Source of the DNA: Streptomyces sp. WM6378
GTDB taxonomy: Bacteria > Actinomycetota > Actinomycetes > Streptomycetales > Streptomycetaceae
Direction: 5' to 3'
Assembly: GCF_001279695.1 (NCBI RefSeq)
Contig: NZ_LGDD01000002.1
Location: 69,711-133,710 of the forward strand
Length of the DNA: 64,000 bases
The notes beneath the pieces were generated by a model. The model worked only from the letters and a program-made list of their open reading frames with translations. It was not told the origin of the DNA and searched no databases. Position numbers and translations under genes: made by a program. This document shows positions 46,340-55,527 of the stretch, one piece after another (position 1 is the stretch's first letter; each line of letters begins with the position of its first letter).

Positions 46340-47602
46340 ATGAGTACTTTCCAGGCCCCCAAGGGCACGTACGACCTGCTCCCGCCGGACTCGGCGCGCT
46401 TCCTCGCCGTGCGCGAGGCCATCGCGGCGCCCCTGAAGCGGTCGGGCTACGGCTACATCGAGACCCCGGGCTTCGAGAACGTCGAGCTCTTCGCGCGCGG
46501 TGTCGGCGAGTCCACCGACATCGTCACGAAGGAGATGTACGCCTTCACGACCAAGGGCAACGACAAGCTCGCGCTGCGCCCCGAGGGCACCGCGTCCGTG
46601 CTGCGCGCGGCCCTGGAGGCCAACCTGCACAAGGCGGGCAACCTCCCCGTCAAGCTCTGGTACTCGGGCTCGTACTACCGCTACGAGCGCCCGCAGAAGG
46701 GCCGTTACAGGCACTTCTCGCAGGTCGGCGCCGAGGCGATCGGCGCGGAGGACCCGGCGATCGACGCCGAGCTGATCATCCTGGCGAACGACGCGTACCG
46801 CTCGCTGGGGTTGCGGAACTTCCGCATCCTCCTCAACTCCCTCGGCGACAAGGAGTGCCGCCCCGTCTACCGGGACGCCCTCCAGGACTTCCTGCGCGGG
46901 CTCGACCTGGACGAGGACACGCTGCGCCGGGCCGAGATCAACCCGCTGCGGGTGCTCGACGACAAGCGGGACGCGGTCCAGAAGCAGCTGACGGGTGCCC
47001 CGCTCCTGCGCGACTACCTGTGCGACGCCTGCAAGGCGTACCACGAGGAGGTGCGCGAGCTCCTGACGGCGGAGGGCGTCGCGTACGAGGACGACGCGCG
47101 GCTTGTGCGCGGCCTCGACTACTACACCCGCACGACGTTCGAGTTCGTCCACGACGGTCTGGGCTCGCAGTCCGCGGTCGGCGGCGGCGGTCGCTACGAC
47201 GGCCTCTCCGAGATGATCGGCGGCCCCGCGCTGCCGTCGGTGGGCTGGGCGCTGGGCGTCGACCGTACGGTCCTCGCCCTGGAGGCCGAGGGTGTCACCC
47301 TCGAACTCCCCTCCACGACCAGCGTGTTCGCGGTCCCGCTGGGCGAGGAGGCACGGCGCGTGCTCTTCGCGAAGGTCACGGAGCTGCGGCGGGCGGGCAT
47401 CGCGGCGGACTTCTCCTTCGGCGCGAAGGGCCTGAAGGGCGCGATGAAGTCCGCGAACCGCTCGGGCGCCCGCTTCACCCTGGTCGCGGGCGAACGGGAC
47501 CTGGCGGAGGGCGTGGCCCAGCTGAAGGACATGGAATCCGGGGAGCAGACCCCGGTGGCCCTGGATTCGATCCTGGATGAGGTACGCACCCGCCTGGGCT
47601 GA
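46340..47602 (+). CDS. hisS: Histidyl-tRNA synthetase
   Basis: A 420-residue class-II synthetase. Motif 1 region near 20-60, [12 protein letters not shown] (motif 2 lead-in) and [21 protein letters not shown], the two histidine-specific blocks [15 protein letters not shown] (about 256) and GGGRYDGL, and a C-terminal anticodon-binding domain. ATG at 46340; no T-box or leader peptide is visible in the 14-bp gap, so it depends on the upstream MBL promoter. Confidence 0.96.
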   Translation: MSTFQAPKGTYDLLPPDSARFLAVREAIAAPLKRSGYGYIETPGFENVELFARGVGESTDIVTKEMYAFTTKGNDKLALRPEGTASVLRAALEANLHKAGNLPVKLWYSGSYYRYERPQKGRYRHFSQVGAEAIGAEDPAIDAELIILANDAYRSLGLRNFRILLNSLGDKECRPVYRDALQDFLRGLDLDEDTLRRAEINPLRVLDDKRDAVQKQLTGAPLLRDYLCDACKAYHEEVRELLTAEGVAYEDDARLVRGLDYYTRTTFEFVHDGLGSQSAVGGGGRYDGLSEMIGGPALPSVGWALGVDRTVLALEAEGVTLELPSTTSVFAVPLGEEARRVLFAKVTELRRAGIAADFSFGAKGLKGAMKSANRSGARFTLVAGERDLAEGVAQLKDMESGEQTPVALDSILDEVRTRLG

Positions 47603-47653
47603 GGGGAGCGGGGTGGGCGCAGCCCCCAAGCTCTTGAAGAGCGGGGCGAAAAT

Positions 47654-47814
47654 CAGCCCGTCCGGCGTTTGAGGATCGGGGTCCGGGGCGGAGCCCCGAA
47701 GGGGGTGCAGGGGGCGAAGCCCCCGCAGGGGGTCCGGGGGCGTAGCCCCTGGTACTCCTACCTCAGCCCCTCCCACCCCCGGAGGGTCTCGGGAAGAGGC
47801 GGGGCGGGGGGCTA
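47654..47814. repeat. Streptomyces-type intergenic repeats between hisS and the response regulator
   Basis: Starts with CAGCCCGTCCGGCGTTTGAG at 47654 (seen again near 53780 and inverted at 53664), followed by GGGGC/GCCCC hairpins (around 47685-47757). It ends with a C-rich tail that runs into the TAG stop of the minus-strand gene (47772-47814), nearly the same as 53887-53929. The whole 47603-47811 gap is made of such elements. Confidence 0.8.
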
Positions 47815-48432
47815 AATCAGCCCCAACCCCATCGCCCGCGTAACCGCCGCCGTGCGGTCGTCCACCCCCAGCTTCCCGAAGATCCGTACCACATGCGTCT
47901 TCACCGTCGACTCCGCCACGAACAACCGCCGCCCGATCTCGGCATTCGTGCACCCCTCGGCCACCAGCCGCAGCACGGACACCTCCCGCTCCGACAGCCG
48001 CGGCCGCTCCGGCCGAGCACGGAGCTGGTCGACGAGGCGCCCCGCGACGGAGGGCGCCAGAACCGTCTCCCCCCGCGCAGCGGCCCGCACCGCCTGCGCG
48101 AGCTCCCCCCGCGCGAGGTCCTTGAGCAGATACCCCGCGGCCCCCGCCTCCACGGCCCGCAGAATGTCCCGGTCCGTTTCGTACGTCGTCAGAACGATCA
48201 CCCGGCACGGCAGCCCCGAGGCGGTCAGGCGGCCGATCGACTCGACCCCGTCGCCGCCGGGCATCCGCAGATCCATCAGCACGATGTCCGGCCGGAGCTC
48301 CGCGCACAGCGCCTCGGCCTGCGGGCCGTTGGCGGCGTCGGCCACCACCTCCAGGTCGGGCTCGGCCGCGAGCATCCCGCGCAGCCCCTCCCGTACCACC
48401 GGATGGTCGTCGGCGAGCAGGATGCGGATCAC
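47812..48432 (-). CDS. NarL/LuxR-family response regulator
   Basis: A 206-residue two-component regulator. Receiver domain with DD (8-9), phospho-acceptor D54 in VLMDLRMPGGDG, T in VLTTYET (about 81) and K in YLLKDL (about 103). LuxR-type helix-turn-helix at about 146-206 (LSEREVSVLRLVAEGCTNAEIGRRL, then STVKTHV). It overlaps the kinase gene by four bases. It probably controls the neighbouring ABC exporter. Confidence 0.93.
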   Translation of the reverse strand: MIRILLADDHPVVREGLRGMLAAEPDLEVVADAANGPQAEALCAELRPDIVLMDLRMPGGDGVESIGRLTASGLPCRVIVLTTYETDRDILRAVEAGAAGYLLKDLARGELAQAVRAAARGETVLAPSVAGRLVDQLRARPERPRLSEREVSVLRLVAEGCTNAEIGRRLFVAESTVKTHVVRIFGKLGVDDRTAAVTRAMGLGLI

Positions 48433-49688
48433 GGCGAACTCCTCAACAGCGTTGCAGGGACGGGCAGTTGGACGGTGACCGTGGTGCCCCCGCCCGGCGC
48501 GCTGGCGATCTCGGCGGTGCCGCCCACCTCGGCGGCCCGGGCCCGAAGGCCGGCCAGGCCGTACCCCGTACGCGGCGCCGAGGGGTCGAAGCCGCCTCCC
48601 TCGTCCCGTACGGACACGGTCAACGAGGCCTCACCGTATGCGAGCGTGAGCCGCACCGGCGCCCCGGGGCCCGCGTGCTTGCGGGCGTTGGAGAGCGCCT
48701 CCTGGCAGGACCGCAGGGCCACCACTTCGAGCCCGGCGGGCAACTCCCGCACGGATCCCGTCACTTCGAGCCCGGCCGGGGGCTCGTGCCGGCCGGCGAG
48801 GCGGCGTACCGCATCGGGCAGCGAGCCGCCGTCCAGGTCCGCGGGGGCGCCGCCGGCCACCAGGGCCCGGGCCTCCGCCAGGTTCTGGCGGGCGGTGGAC
48901 TCCATGAGGTCGAGATGGCGCCGGGCCAGCGGAACGTCGTGGTCCAGTTCCGTCTGGACGGCCTGCACCAGCATCAGCACGCTGGTGAAGCCCTGCGCGA
49001 GGGTGTCGTGGATCTCCCGCGACATCCGCTCCCGCTCGGTGAGCGCGCCGCGCTCCGCCGAGAGCCGGGCCACCTCCTCACGGCTCGCCTCCAACTCCCC
49101 GATCAGCGAGGCCCGTTCCTTGCTCTGCTCGATGATCCGGATGACCCAGGCGCCGAAGAACCCGGAGAAGGCGAGGGTGGCCACCGCGAAGACGGAGTTG
49201 AAGAAGACCACCTGGGACTCCGGCCGCCAGATCAGCGCCCAGCCCGCCACGGGCACGACGTTCACGACCGCCATCGTGACCATCGCCTTGCGCAGCGGAA
49301 GCAGCATGAAGCAGGGCGGCGCAAGGGCGAACGTGATCAGCCGGGTCTCGCCGACCAGGAACGCGGGCGGCAGGAAGATCGCCACCGAGGCCAGGACGCA
49401 GCGCAGGGACTGCCGCTCGTCGGCCCTGTCGCTGAGCATCGCGGGCCGCCCGGCCCGCACATACCAGGGGATGAGCAGCGACATCAGCGCCACCGCGGTG
49501 ATCCGGTACGGCAGCGACGGGAGGTCGGCGCCGAGCACGAACACCGCGGTCGCCAGCCACACCACCGTGAAGTAGGCGTCCCACGGCAGGAACGAGCGGT
49601 CCCACACGTGGGTGTCGCGCGCTCCCGCCGAGGCCGCGAACTCCGTCAGCCGTCGCGGCGGCTCTTCCACCTGAAGGTCAGCAGACAC
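48429..49688 (-). CDS. Sensor histidine kinase, HisKA_3 (DesK/NarX-like)
   Basis: A 419-residue membrane kinase. About six hydrophobic segments in residues 30-185 and no large extracellular loop, then a coiled coil (EQSKERASLIGELEASREEVARL) and the H-box MSREIHDTLAQGF with H227. The HATPase_c domain has RSCQEALSNARKHA and GGGFD/GYGLAGLRARA. It likely senses a membrane or intramembrane cue. The GTG at 49688 (GGAGG site) places the first 14 codons inside the permease gene, an overlap of 43 bp; a GTG at 49607 is the alternative. Confidence 0.88.
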   Translation of the reverse strand: MSADLQVEEPPRRLTEFAASAGARDTHVWDRSFLPWDAYFTVVWLATAVFVLGADLPSLPYRITAVALMSLLIPWYVRAGRPAMLSDRADERQSLRCVLASVAIFLPPAFLVGETRLITFALAPPCFMLLPLRKAMVTMAVVNVVPVAGWALIWRPESQVVFFNSVFAVATLAFSGFFGAWVIRIIEQSKERASLIGELEASREEVARLSAERGALTERERMSREIHDTLAQGFTSVLMLVQAVQTELDHDVPLARRHLDLMESTARQNLAEARALVAGGAPADLDGGSLPDAVRRLAGRHEPPAGLEVTGSVRELPAGLEVVALRSCQEALSNARKHAGPGAPVRLTLAYGEASLTVSVRDEGGGFDPSAPRTGYGLAGLRARAAEVGGTAEIASAPGGGTTVTVQLPVPATLLRSSP

Positions 49689-50488
49689 AGGACCAATCCT
49701 CCGATGCACCAGGCGCCGAGCACCAGCGCGATCCGTCCGAACTCCCAGCTGCCCGCCTGTTCGAGGACCGCGGCGGACTGCGGCAGGAACACCCCGCGGA
49801 AGCCCTGGCACATCCACTTCAGCGGGAACAACGCGCTGATGTCGAGCAGCCAGCCCGGCACCGTGCCCACCGGGATGTAGACACCGGAGATGAACTGGAG
49901 CACCAGGAAGGGCAGGACGACCACCGAGCTCGCGCTCCTGCCCGACTTGGGCAGGCTGCTGATCGCGATGCCGAGCAGGGCGCAGCCGGTGATGCCGAGG
50001 ACGAAGATCCACGAGAACTCCAGCCACTTCGCCGCGGTCGTCGGCAGGTCGAGGCCGAACAGGGTCGAGCCGAAGACCAGCAGCACCGCCGTCTCGGCGA
50101 CGCCGGTGGCGAGCACCAGCCAGACCTTGCCGAGGAAGTACGCGGCCGGTGACATCGGCGTGCCGCGCAGCCGGCGAAGGACCTTCTCGTCCCGCTCGAT
50201 GGCGATCGAGATGCCAAGGGACTGGAAGCTGACCGACATGATGCCCGACGCGATCATGCCGGCGGCGTACAGCTGCGAGGCGGTGATCCCGGCGCCCTCG
50301 ACCTGGCCGCTGAAGATCGACGCGAACAGGGCGAGGAAGACGACCGGGAAGGCGAAGGTGAAGATCACCTGGTCCCGTCGGCGGACGAACTGCTTGATCT
50401 CCAGGGAGCCGCGGCGCAGGCCGAGTGACCAGGTGCCGGGCAGCCGGGGAGCCGCCGCACGGGAGGAGACGAGGGTGTCGGTGGTCAT
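49646..50488 (-). CDS. ABC-2 type transporter permease
   Basis: A 280-residue membrane protein with six hydrophobic segments (about 40-58, 73-95, 122-145, 157-180, 190-210, 248-268) and ABC2 features (FVRRRDQVIFTFAFPVVFLALFASIF in two halves; VLRRLRGTPMSPAAYFLGKV). It forms an exporter with the ATPase encoded upstream (ATGA overlap). Substrate unknown; drug, lipid or peptide export is typical. Confidence 0.92.
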   Translation of the reverse strand: MTTDTLVSSRAAAPRLPGTWSLGLRRGSLEIKQFVRRRDQVIFTFAFPVVFLALFASIFSGQVEGAGITASQLYAAGMIASGIMSVSFQSLGISIAIERDEKVLRRLRGTPMSPAAYFLGKVWLVLATGVAETAVLLVFGSTLFGLDLPTTAAKWLEFSWIFVLGITGCALLGIAISSLPKSGRSASSVVVLPFLVLQFISGVYIPVGTVPGWLLDISALFPLKWMCQGFRGVFLPQSAAVLEQAGSWEFGRIALVLGAWCIGGLVLCLLTFRWKSRRDG

Positions 50489-51354
50489 CGTGCTTCCTCC
50501 TGCTGCGGGTCCAGCTGGCCGGTGAGCCGCAGGTAGACGTCCTCAAGGGTGGGCCGGGCGATCCGGAGGCCCGGGATCTCGCCGTCGAAGCGGTGCATCA
50601 GCTCGGCGACGGTGCGGGTCGGCGTCTCGGTGCGCAGGGTGCGCGGCGAGCCGTCGGCCTCCGTCCACTCGACGGTGGCGCCGGTGCCGAGGCTCTGCCG
50701 CAGCGCGGCGGGCTCGCCCTCGGCGACGACCTTGCCGCCCGCGATCACCGCGAGCCGGTCGGTGAGCGCCTCCGCCTCCTCCAGATAGTGCGTGGTCAGG
50801 ACGATGGTGGTGCCCTCGCCCGCCAGCAGCCGGATCAGCTCCCAGAACTGGCGCCGGGCCGCCGGGTCGAAGCCGGTCGTCGGCTCGTCCAGGAGCAGCA
50901 GTTCGGGGTCGCCGATCACGCCGAGCGCCACGTCCAGGCGCCGCCGCTGGCCGCCCGAGAGGCCCTTGGTCCGGGCCGACGCCTTCTTCTCCAGGCCGAC
51001 CAGCGCGATGACCTCTTCCGGGTCGCGGGGCTCGGGGTAGTAGCGGGCGAAGTGGTGCACGGTCTCGCGGACCGTGAGCTCGGCGGGCGCCGACTCGTCC
51101 TGCCAGACGATGCCGACCCGCGAGCGCCAGGCCCGCCCGGCACTCGCCGGGTCGGCCCCGAGGACCGACACCTCGCCGCCGTCCCTGCTGCGGTGGCCCT
51201 GGAGGATCTCCACCGTGGTGCTCTTGCCGGCCCCGTTGGGGCCGAGGATGCCGAAGACCTCTCCGTGCCGGATCCCGAGGTCGAGTCCGTCGACCGCGGT
51301 GACCTCGCCGTACTGCTTGCGAAGTCCGCGTACATCAATCGCCAGTTGCGTCAT
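50485..51354 (-). CDS. ABC transporter ATP-binding protein (drug-exporter type)
   Basis: A 289-residue ATPase. Walker A GPNGAGKST at 38-46, Q-loop in GIVWQDE, signature LSGGQRRRLDVAL, Walker B LLLLDEPTTGFDP, H-loop LTTHYLEEAEAL, and the C-terminal DrrA-like extension (PTLEDVYLRLTG). First gene of the minus-strand operon ATPase-permease-kinase-regulator. ATG at 51354; the frame is open upstream to 51729 but lacks coding bias. Confidence 0.93.
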   Translation of the reverse strand: MTQLAIDVRGLRKQYGEVTAVDGLDLGIRHGEVFGILGPNGAGKSTTVEILQGHRSRDGGEVSVLGADPASAGRAWRSRVGIVWQDESAPAELTVRETVHHFARYYPEPRDPEEVIALVGLEKKASARTKGLSGGQRRRLDVALGVIGDPELLLLDEPTTGFDPAARRQFWELIRLLAGEGTTIVLTTHYLEEAEALTDRLAVIAGGKVVAEGEPAALRQSLGTGATVEWTEADGSPRTLRTETPTRTVAELMHRFDGEIPGLRIARPTLEDVYLRLTGQLDPQQEEAR

Positions 51355-51502
51355 GGCAAAGAGCGTTCCGCACGGCCGTCGGCTCGGGCACCCTCGTGCG
51401 GACCTCCTTATGTCCATCGAACGGTGGACAGTGCGCCCCGTGCGGCAGAATGAGGCGGCGGCAGCACAGGCAACCACGATGACGGGATGACGGACCGGCG
51501 CT

Positions 51503-52141
51503 ATGACCACAACACTTGACGACGTCTCCTCCGACTCCGGACACCGAGAGGTGAGCAGCGAGGGGGCGGTCGGCGGCAGCCGCGCCTTCGCCTGGCTGCT
51601 CGTGATCACCGGCGTGGCCGGTCTGGTGGCGGCCTGGGTCATCACGCTCGACAAGTTCAAGCTGCTCGAAAACCCCAACTTCGTGCCGGGCTGCAGCCTC
51701 AACCCGGTCGTGTCCTGCGGCAACATCATGAAGAGCCACCAGGCGGCCGCCTTCGGCTTCCCGAACCCGATGCTGGGTCTGGTCGCCTACGGCATGGTCA
51801 TCTGCGTCGGCATGAGCATCCTGGCGGGCGGCCGGTTCCGCCGCTGGTACTGGCTGACCTTCAACGCGGGCACGCTGTTCGGCGTCGGATTCTGCAGCTG
51901 GCTCCAGTTCGAGTCGCTGTACCGGATCAACTCGCTCTGCCTGTGGTGCTGCCTGGCGTGGGTCGCCACGATCTTCATGTTCTGGTACGTGACGTCGTTC
52001 AACCTCCGCAAGGGCCTGCTGCCCGCGCCGACGTGGGCGAAGAAGTTCCTGTCCGAGTTCACCTGGGTGCTTCCGGCGCTGCACATCGGGGTCATCGGCA
52101 TGCTGATCCTGACCCGCTGGTGGGACTTCTGGACCAGCTGA
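51503..52141 (+). CDS. Vitamin K epoxide reductase (VKOR) family protein
   Basis: A 212-residue inner-membrane quinone-linked thiol oxidase. The loop cysteines C64 and C72 (PGCSLNPVVSCG) and the membrane active site C146-LW-C149 (SLCLWCC) are present. Five hydrophobic segments are visible. Bacterial VKORs re-oxidise extracytoplasmic Dsb-type enzymes with menaquinone. No Dsb partner is adjacent; the DsbA-like gene near 13 kb encodes a cytosolic protein. It is divergent from the ABC operon, with a 148-bp gap. Confidence 0.94.
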   Translation: MTTTLDDVSSDSGHREVSSEGAVGGSRAFAWLLVITGVAGLVAAWVITLDKFKLLENPNFVPGCSLNPVVSCGNIMKSHQAAAFGFPNPMLGLVAYGMVICVGMSILAGGRFRRWYWLTFNAGTLFGVGFCSWLQFESLYRINSLCLWCCLAWVATIFMFWYVTSFNLRKGLLPAPTWAKKFLSEFTWVLPALHIGVIGMLILTRWWDFWTS

Positions 52142-52184
52142 CCGGGGTCCTTCCGGCTCCGGCGGCGTTGTCAGTGCCGTGACA

Positions 52185-52190
52185 TAGGGT
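52185..52190 (+). promoter_or_regulatory. -10 element for leaderless rarA
   Basis: TAGGGT, 7 nt before the GTG; the intervening TCTTGAC holds no ribosome site. Confidence 0.55.
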
Positions 52191-52197
52191 TCTTGAC

Positions 52198-53553
52198 GTG
52201 GAACCCGACCTGTTCACCGCAGCCGCAGAGGACCGCCAGGAGAAAGACCCGGCGGGCAGCCCTCTGGCCGTACGGATGCGCCCGCGCGTCCTCGACGAGG
52301 TGGTCGGCCAGCAGCACCTCCTGAAGCAGGGCTCGCCACTGCGGCGCCTGGTGGGGGAGGGCGCCGGCGGCCCGGCCGGACCGTCCTCGGTGATCCTGTG
52401 GGGCCCGCCGGGCACGGGCAAGACGACACTCGCGTACGTCGTCTCCAAGGCCACCAACAAGCGTTTCGTCGAGCTCTCGGCGATCACCGCCGGGGTGAAG
52501 GAAGTCCGCGCGGTCATCGACGGGGCGCGCCGCGCGATCGGCGGCTTCGGCAAGGAGACCGTCCTCTTCCTCGACGAGATCCACCGCTTCTCCAAGGCCC
52601 AGCAGGACTCGCTGCTCCCCGCGGTCGAGAACCGCTGGGTCACTCTGATCGCGGCGACGACGGAGAACCCGTACTTCTCGGTGATCTCCCCGCTCCTGTC
52701 CCGCTCCCTCCTGCTCACCCTCGAACCGCTCACCGACGACGACCTGAAGGCGCTCGTCCAGCGGGCGCTCACCGAGGAGCGAGGACTGGGCGGCGCGGTC
52801 TCCCTGCCCTCGGACGCCGAGGCCCACCTGCTGCGCATCGCGGGCGGCGACGCGCGCCGGGCGCTGACCGCCCTGGAGGCGGGGGCCGGCTCCGCGCTCG
52901 CCAAGTCGGAGCAGGAGATCACGCTCCAGACGCTGGAAGAGACGGTCGACCGGGCGGCCGTGAAGTACGACAAGGGCGGCGACCAGCACTACGACGTGGC
53001 GAGCGCCCTGATCAAGTCGATCCGCGGCTCGGACGTGGACGCGGCGCTGCACTATCTGGCCCGGATGATCGAAGCGGGCGAGGACCCCCGTTTCATCGCC
53101 CGGCGCCTGATCATCTCCGCGAGCGAGGACATCGGCCTGGCGGATCCGACCGCGCTGCCCACGGCGGTGGCGGCGGCCCAGGCCGTTGCCCTGATCGGCT
53201 TCCCCGAGGCGGCCCTGACGCTGAGCCACGCCACGATCGCGCTGGCGCTCGCCCCGAAGTCCAACTCGGCGACGACGGCGATCGCCGCCGCGATGGAGGA
53301 CGTCCGCAAGGGTTTGGCGGGCCCCGTTCCGCCGCACCTGCGGGACGGCCACTACAAGGGCGCGGCCAAGCTCGGCCACGCCCAGGGCTACGTCTACCCG
53401 CACGACGTGCCGGGCGCGATCGCCTCCCAGCAGTACGCCCCGGACGCGGTGGCGGACCGGCGCTACTACGAGCCGACGCGGTACGGGGCGGAGGCGCGGT
53501 ACGCGGACGTGGTGGAGAAGGTGCGGGAACGTTTGGGCCGGGCCCAGGACTAG
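52198..53553 (+). CDS. rarA: Replication-associated recombination protein RarA/MgsA (AAA+)
   Basis: A 451-residue clamp-loader-like ATPase acting at stalled forks. Walker [10 protein letters not shown] at 69-77, Walker [15 protein letters not shown] (about 122), sensor 1 [11 protein letters not shown], arginine finger in LLSRSLLL, and the C-terminal tetramerisation part [20 protein letters not shown] with KGYVYPHD-like [14 protein letters not shown] start, apparently leaderless. TAG stop followed by a C-rich tail shared with other genes here. Confidence 0.95.
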   Translation: MEPDLFTAAAEDRQEKDPAGSPLAVRMRPRVLDEVVGQQHLLKQGSPLRRLVGEGAGGPAGPSSVILWGPPGTGKTTLAYVVSKATNKRFVELSAITAGVKEVRAVIDGARRAIGGFGKETVLFLDEIHRFSKAQQDSLLPAVENRWVTLIAATTENPYFSVISPLLSRSLLLTLEPLTDDDLKALVQRALTEERGLGGAVSLPSDAEAHLLRIAGGDARRALTALEAGAGSALAKSEQEITLQTLEETVDRAAVKYDKGGDQHYDVASALIKSIRGSDVDAALHYLARMIEAGEDPRFIARRLIISASEDIGLADPTALPTAVAAAQAVALIGFPEAALTLSHATIALALAPKSNSATTAIAAAMEDVRKGLAGPVPPHLRDGHYKGAAKLGHAQGYVYPHDVPGAIASQQYAPDAVADRRYYEPTRYGAEARYADVVEKVRERLGRAQD

Positions 53554-53926
53554 CCCCCCCACCCCGCCCCTTCCCGCTGTGACACTCTGCGGCTCCGCCG
53601 CGTGGCCCCCCGGGGGGGAATGGGCTGAGGTCCGTTCCGGGGGCGCTGCCTCCGGGCCGCCGCTCCTCAAACGCCGGAGGGGCTAGATGCGGTCGGCCTT
53701 TCGCTGCGGGCCGTAGGTGGCTGATCGCGCAGTTCCCCGCGCCCCTAGCAGCATCGGTCCTGGCCGGTACCGGAATCTTCAGCCTGTCCGGCGTTTGAGG
53801 ACGAGCGCCTTTAAGGCGCGAACGGGGTCTGGGGCGGAGCCCCAGGTGAGCGGTCTTTCCCTTTCCCACCCCCGGAGGGTCTCGTTCCCACCCCGGAGGG
53901 TCTCAGGAAGGGGCGGGGTGGGGGGA
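53554..53926. repeat. 373-bp gene-free mosaic of intergenic repeats
   Basis: Directly after the rarA TAG comes CCCCACCCCGCCCCTTCC (53558-53575). The complement of a nearly identical tract lies at 53905-53926, ending in the TAG of the opposite gene. Between them: an inverted copy of CCGGCGTTTGAGGA (53664-53677), the widespread CGCAGTTCCCCGCGCCCCT (53728-53746), a direct copy at 53788-53801, a GGGGC-GGA-GCCCC hairpin (about 53831-53843) and a partial tail copy at 53865-53884. No gene or promoter is evident. Confidence 0.8.
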
Positions 53927-54781
53927 CTACCCGGCCGCCGCCTCGAAGAGCTGGTGCATCGCGCGGCGTAGGGCCGTGATGTCCCCCACCGGATCGGGGA
54001 AGTCGAACCGCGCGTCGAAGGTGTGGCCGTCGGTCCGGCCGAAACGTACTCGCAGGCCGAAGCGGTCGAGTGCCAGCGGGGTGACCCTGGCCACCCCCTC
54101 CCGCTCCACGAGCCCGCAAAGGAGCCGCACCTGCTCGCCGTGGGCGGAGTCGAGGTGCTGGAGGAGCTCGGTCTCGTGCCGTACGAGGGGATCGGGCGTT
54201 GCCCGGGCGAAGTCCTCGGGGTCCACCGCGCTCGCGCCCCACAGGTCGTCCACGTAGGCGTCGCCGACTTCGAGGCGGAGCATCATGCGGCCCGGGCCCG
54301 CCTGCCCCGGCACCCGGGTCAGCCAGCCGGAGACCCAGGCGCGGCCCCGGATACGGTGGGGGACGGACACCGGAGCCACGTCCGTGATCTCCAGGACGGC
54401 CCGGACCTCGTCGTCCTGCGCGTGCGTGGCGGCCCGTACGGCCGGGGAATCGGCGGGGAAGTCCAGGAACAGGTCGCCGTCGGGACCGACGCTGCGGACG
54501 TCGGCCGTCAGCTGCTCCGGGCGGGCCCCGGCAAGGCCGGGTACGAGCAGCACCGCCGAGCAGGTACTATGTACGAGAGTTCGTGTGCGCTCGGCTGCTG
54601 ACGGCATCCGCGCGATTTCAAGTCCGCTGGGACGCGGCTGACCACGATCTGATCGGACCTCCGTCACGTGCCCGGCCCCATGCTTCGACTGGGGGCTGGT
54701 GGAGTCGACCCCTCCTGTGGGAGCAGGGTCGGCCTTCTTCGTGCTGTCCGTGATGTGACTGGTGTTCCCCGGACGCGACAT
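53927..54781 (-). CDS. DUF2470 protein, probably heme/iron linked
   Basis: A 284-residue soluble protein whose C-terminal part (about 190-284, LLQHLDSAHGEQVRLLCGLV and RVTPLALDRFGLRVRFG) matches DUF2470, a domain shared with HugZ-type heme-utilisation proteins. The N-terminal half (about 60-185) is a split-barrel-like region. The ATG at 54781 is chosen because AAGGAG stands 5 nt before it; an internal ATG at 54607 starts the conserved part and is the alternative. A DmdR/IdeR-type iron box lies just upstream, so iron repression is predicted. Confidence 0.82.
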   Translation of the reverse strand: MSRPGNTSHITDSTKKADPAPTGGVDSTSPQSKHGAGHVTEVRSDRGQPRPSGLEIARMPSAAERTRTLVHSTCSAVLLVPGLAGARPEQLTADVRSVGPDGDLFLDFPADSPAVRAATHAQDDEVRAVLEITDVAPVSVPHRIRGRAWVSGWLTRVPGQAGPGRMMLRLEVGDAYVDDLWGASAVDPEDFARATPDPLVRHETELLQHLDSAHGEQVRLLCGLVEREGVARVTPLALDRFGLRVRFGRTDGHTFDARFDFPDPVGDITALRRAMHQLFEAAAG

Positions 54782-54795
54782 GCGATCTCCTTGAG

Positions 54796-54814
54796 TAAGG
54801 TGAGCCTAACCTAA
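54796..54814 (-). promoter_or_regulatory. Iron box (DmdR1/DtxR-type operator)
   Basis: On the minus strand TTAGGTTAGGCTCACCTTA, 18 of 19 positions as in the Streptomyces consensus TTAGGTTAGGCTCACCTAA (from memory). It lies in the 57-bp gap between divergent DUF2470 and rpsD, 3 bp before the DUF2470 ribosome site and 25 bp before the rpsD start, so binding could affect either. Confidence 0.85.
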
Positions 54815-54838
54815 CCCAACCATGGAGGTTTGGAGAAC

Positions 54839-55453
54839 GTGCCTAACCAGTCGCGTCCCAAGGTCAAGAAGTCTCGTGCGCTCGGCATCGCGCTGACGCC
54901 GAAGGCCGTCAAGTACTTCGAGGCCCGCCCCTACCCGCCGGGCGAGCACGGCCGTGGCCGCAAGCAGAACTCGGACTACAAGGTCCGTCTGCTCGAGAAG
55001 CAGCGTCTGCGCGCCCAGTACGACATCAGCGAGCGCCAGATGGCGCGTGCCTACGACCGCGCCAAGAAGGCCGAAGGCAAGACGGGCGAGGCGCTGGTCG
55101 TCGAGCTTGAGCGTCGCCTCGACGCCCTGGTTCTGCGTTCGGGCATCGCCCGCACCATCTACCAGGCCCGCCAGATGGTCGTGCACGGTCACATCCAGGT
55201 CAACGGTGGCAAGGTCGACAAGCCGTCGTTCCGCGTCCGTCCGGACGACGTCGTGACCGTCCGCGAGCGCAGCCGCGAGAAGGTCCCCTTCCAGGTTGCC
55301 CGCGAGGGTGGCTACGCCGGCGAGGGCGAGACCCCGCGCTACCTCCAGGTGAACCTGAAGGCCCTGGCCTTCCGCCTGGACCGCGACCCGAACCGCAAGG
55401 AAATCCCGGTCATCTGCGACGAGCAGCTCGTCGTCGAGTACTACGCCCGCTGA
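54839..55453 (+). CDS. rpsD: 30S ribosomal protein S4
   Basis: A 204-residue primary 16S rRNA-binding protein. Starts with [22 protein letters not shown]; the S4 RNA-binding domain (about 94-155) has [20 protein letters not shown] and [18 protein letters not shown]. The CxxC zinc knuckle of zinc-type S4 is absent, so this is the zinc-free form. GTG start with GGAGG/GGAG before it. It stands alone, outside the alpha operon, as in other Streptomyces. Confidence 0.96.
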   Translation: MPNQSRPKVKKSRALGIALTPKAVKYFEARPYPPGEHGRGRKQNSDYKVRLLEKQRLRAQYDISERQMARAYDRAKKAEGKTGEALVVELERRLDALVLRSGIARTIYQARQMVVHGHIQVNGGKVDKPSFRVRPDDVVTVRERSREKVPFQVAREGGYAGEGETPRYLQVNLKALAFRLDRDPNRKEIPVICDEQLVVEYYAR

Positions 55454-55485
55454 TCCAGGCGTAACACCGGAGCCTCAGCGCTTCA

Positions 55486-55527
55486 GCCCGTCGTCCCCCG
55501 CTCCGCACGGAGCGGGAGGCGGCGGGC
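55486..55527 (+). terminator. rpsD terminator
   Basis: Inner stem CCCGCTCCG / CGGAGCGGG (loop CA) with outer GCCCG / CGGGC, followed by TTT, 32 bp after the rpsD stop. Confidence 0.75.

Noticed and set aside
51358..51502. N-terminal extension of the ABC ATPase up to 51729
   Set aside because: The extension would overlap the divergent VKOR gene, lacks coding bias, and the ATPase domain starts properly at 51354.
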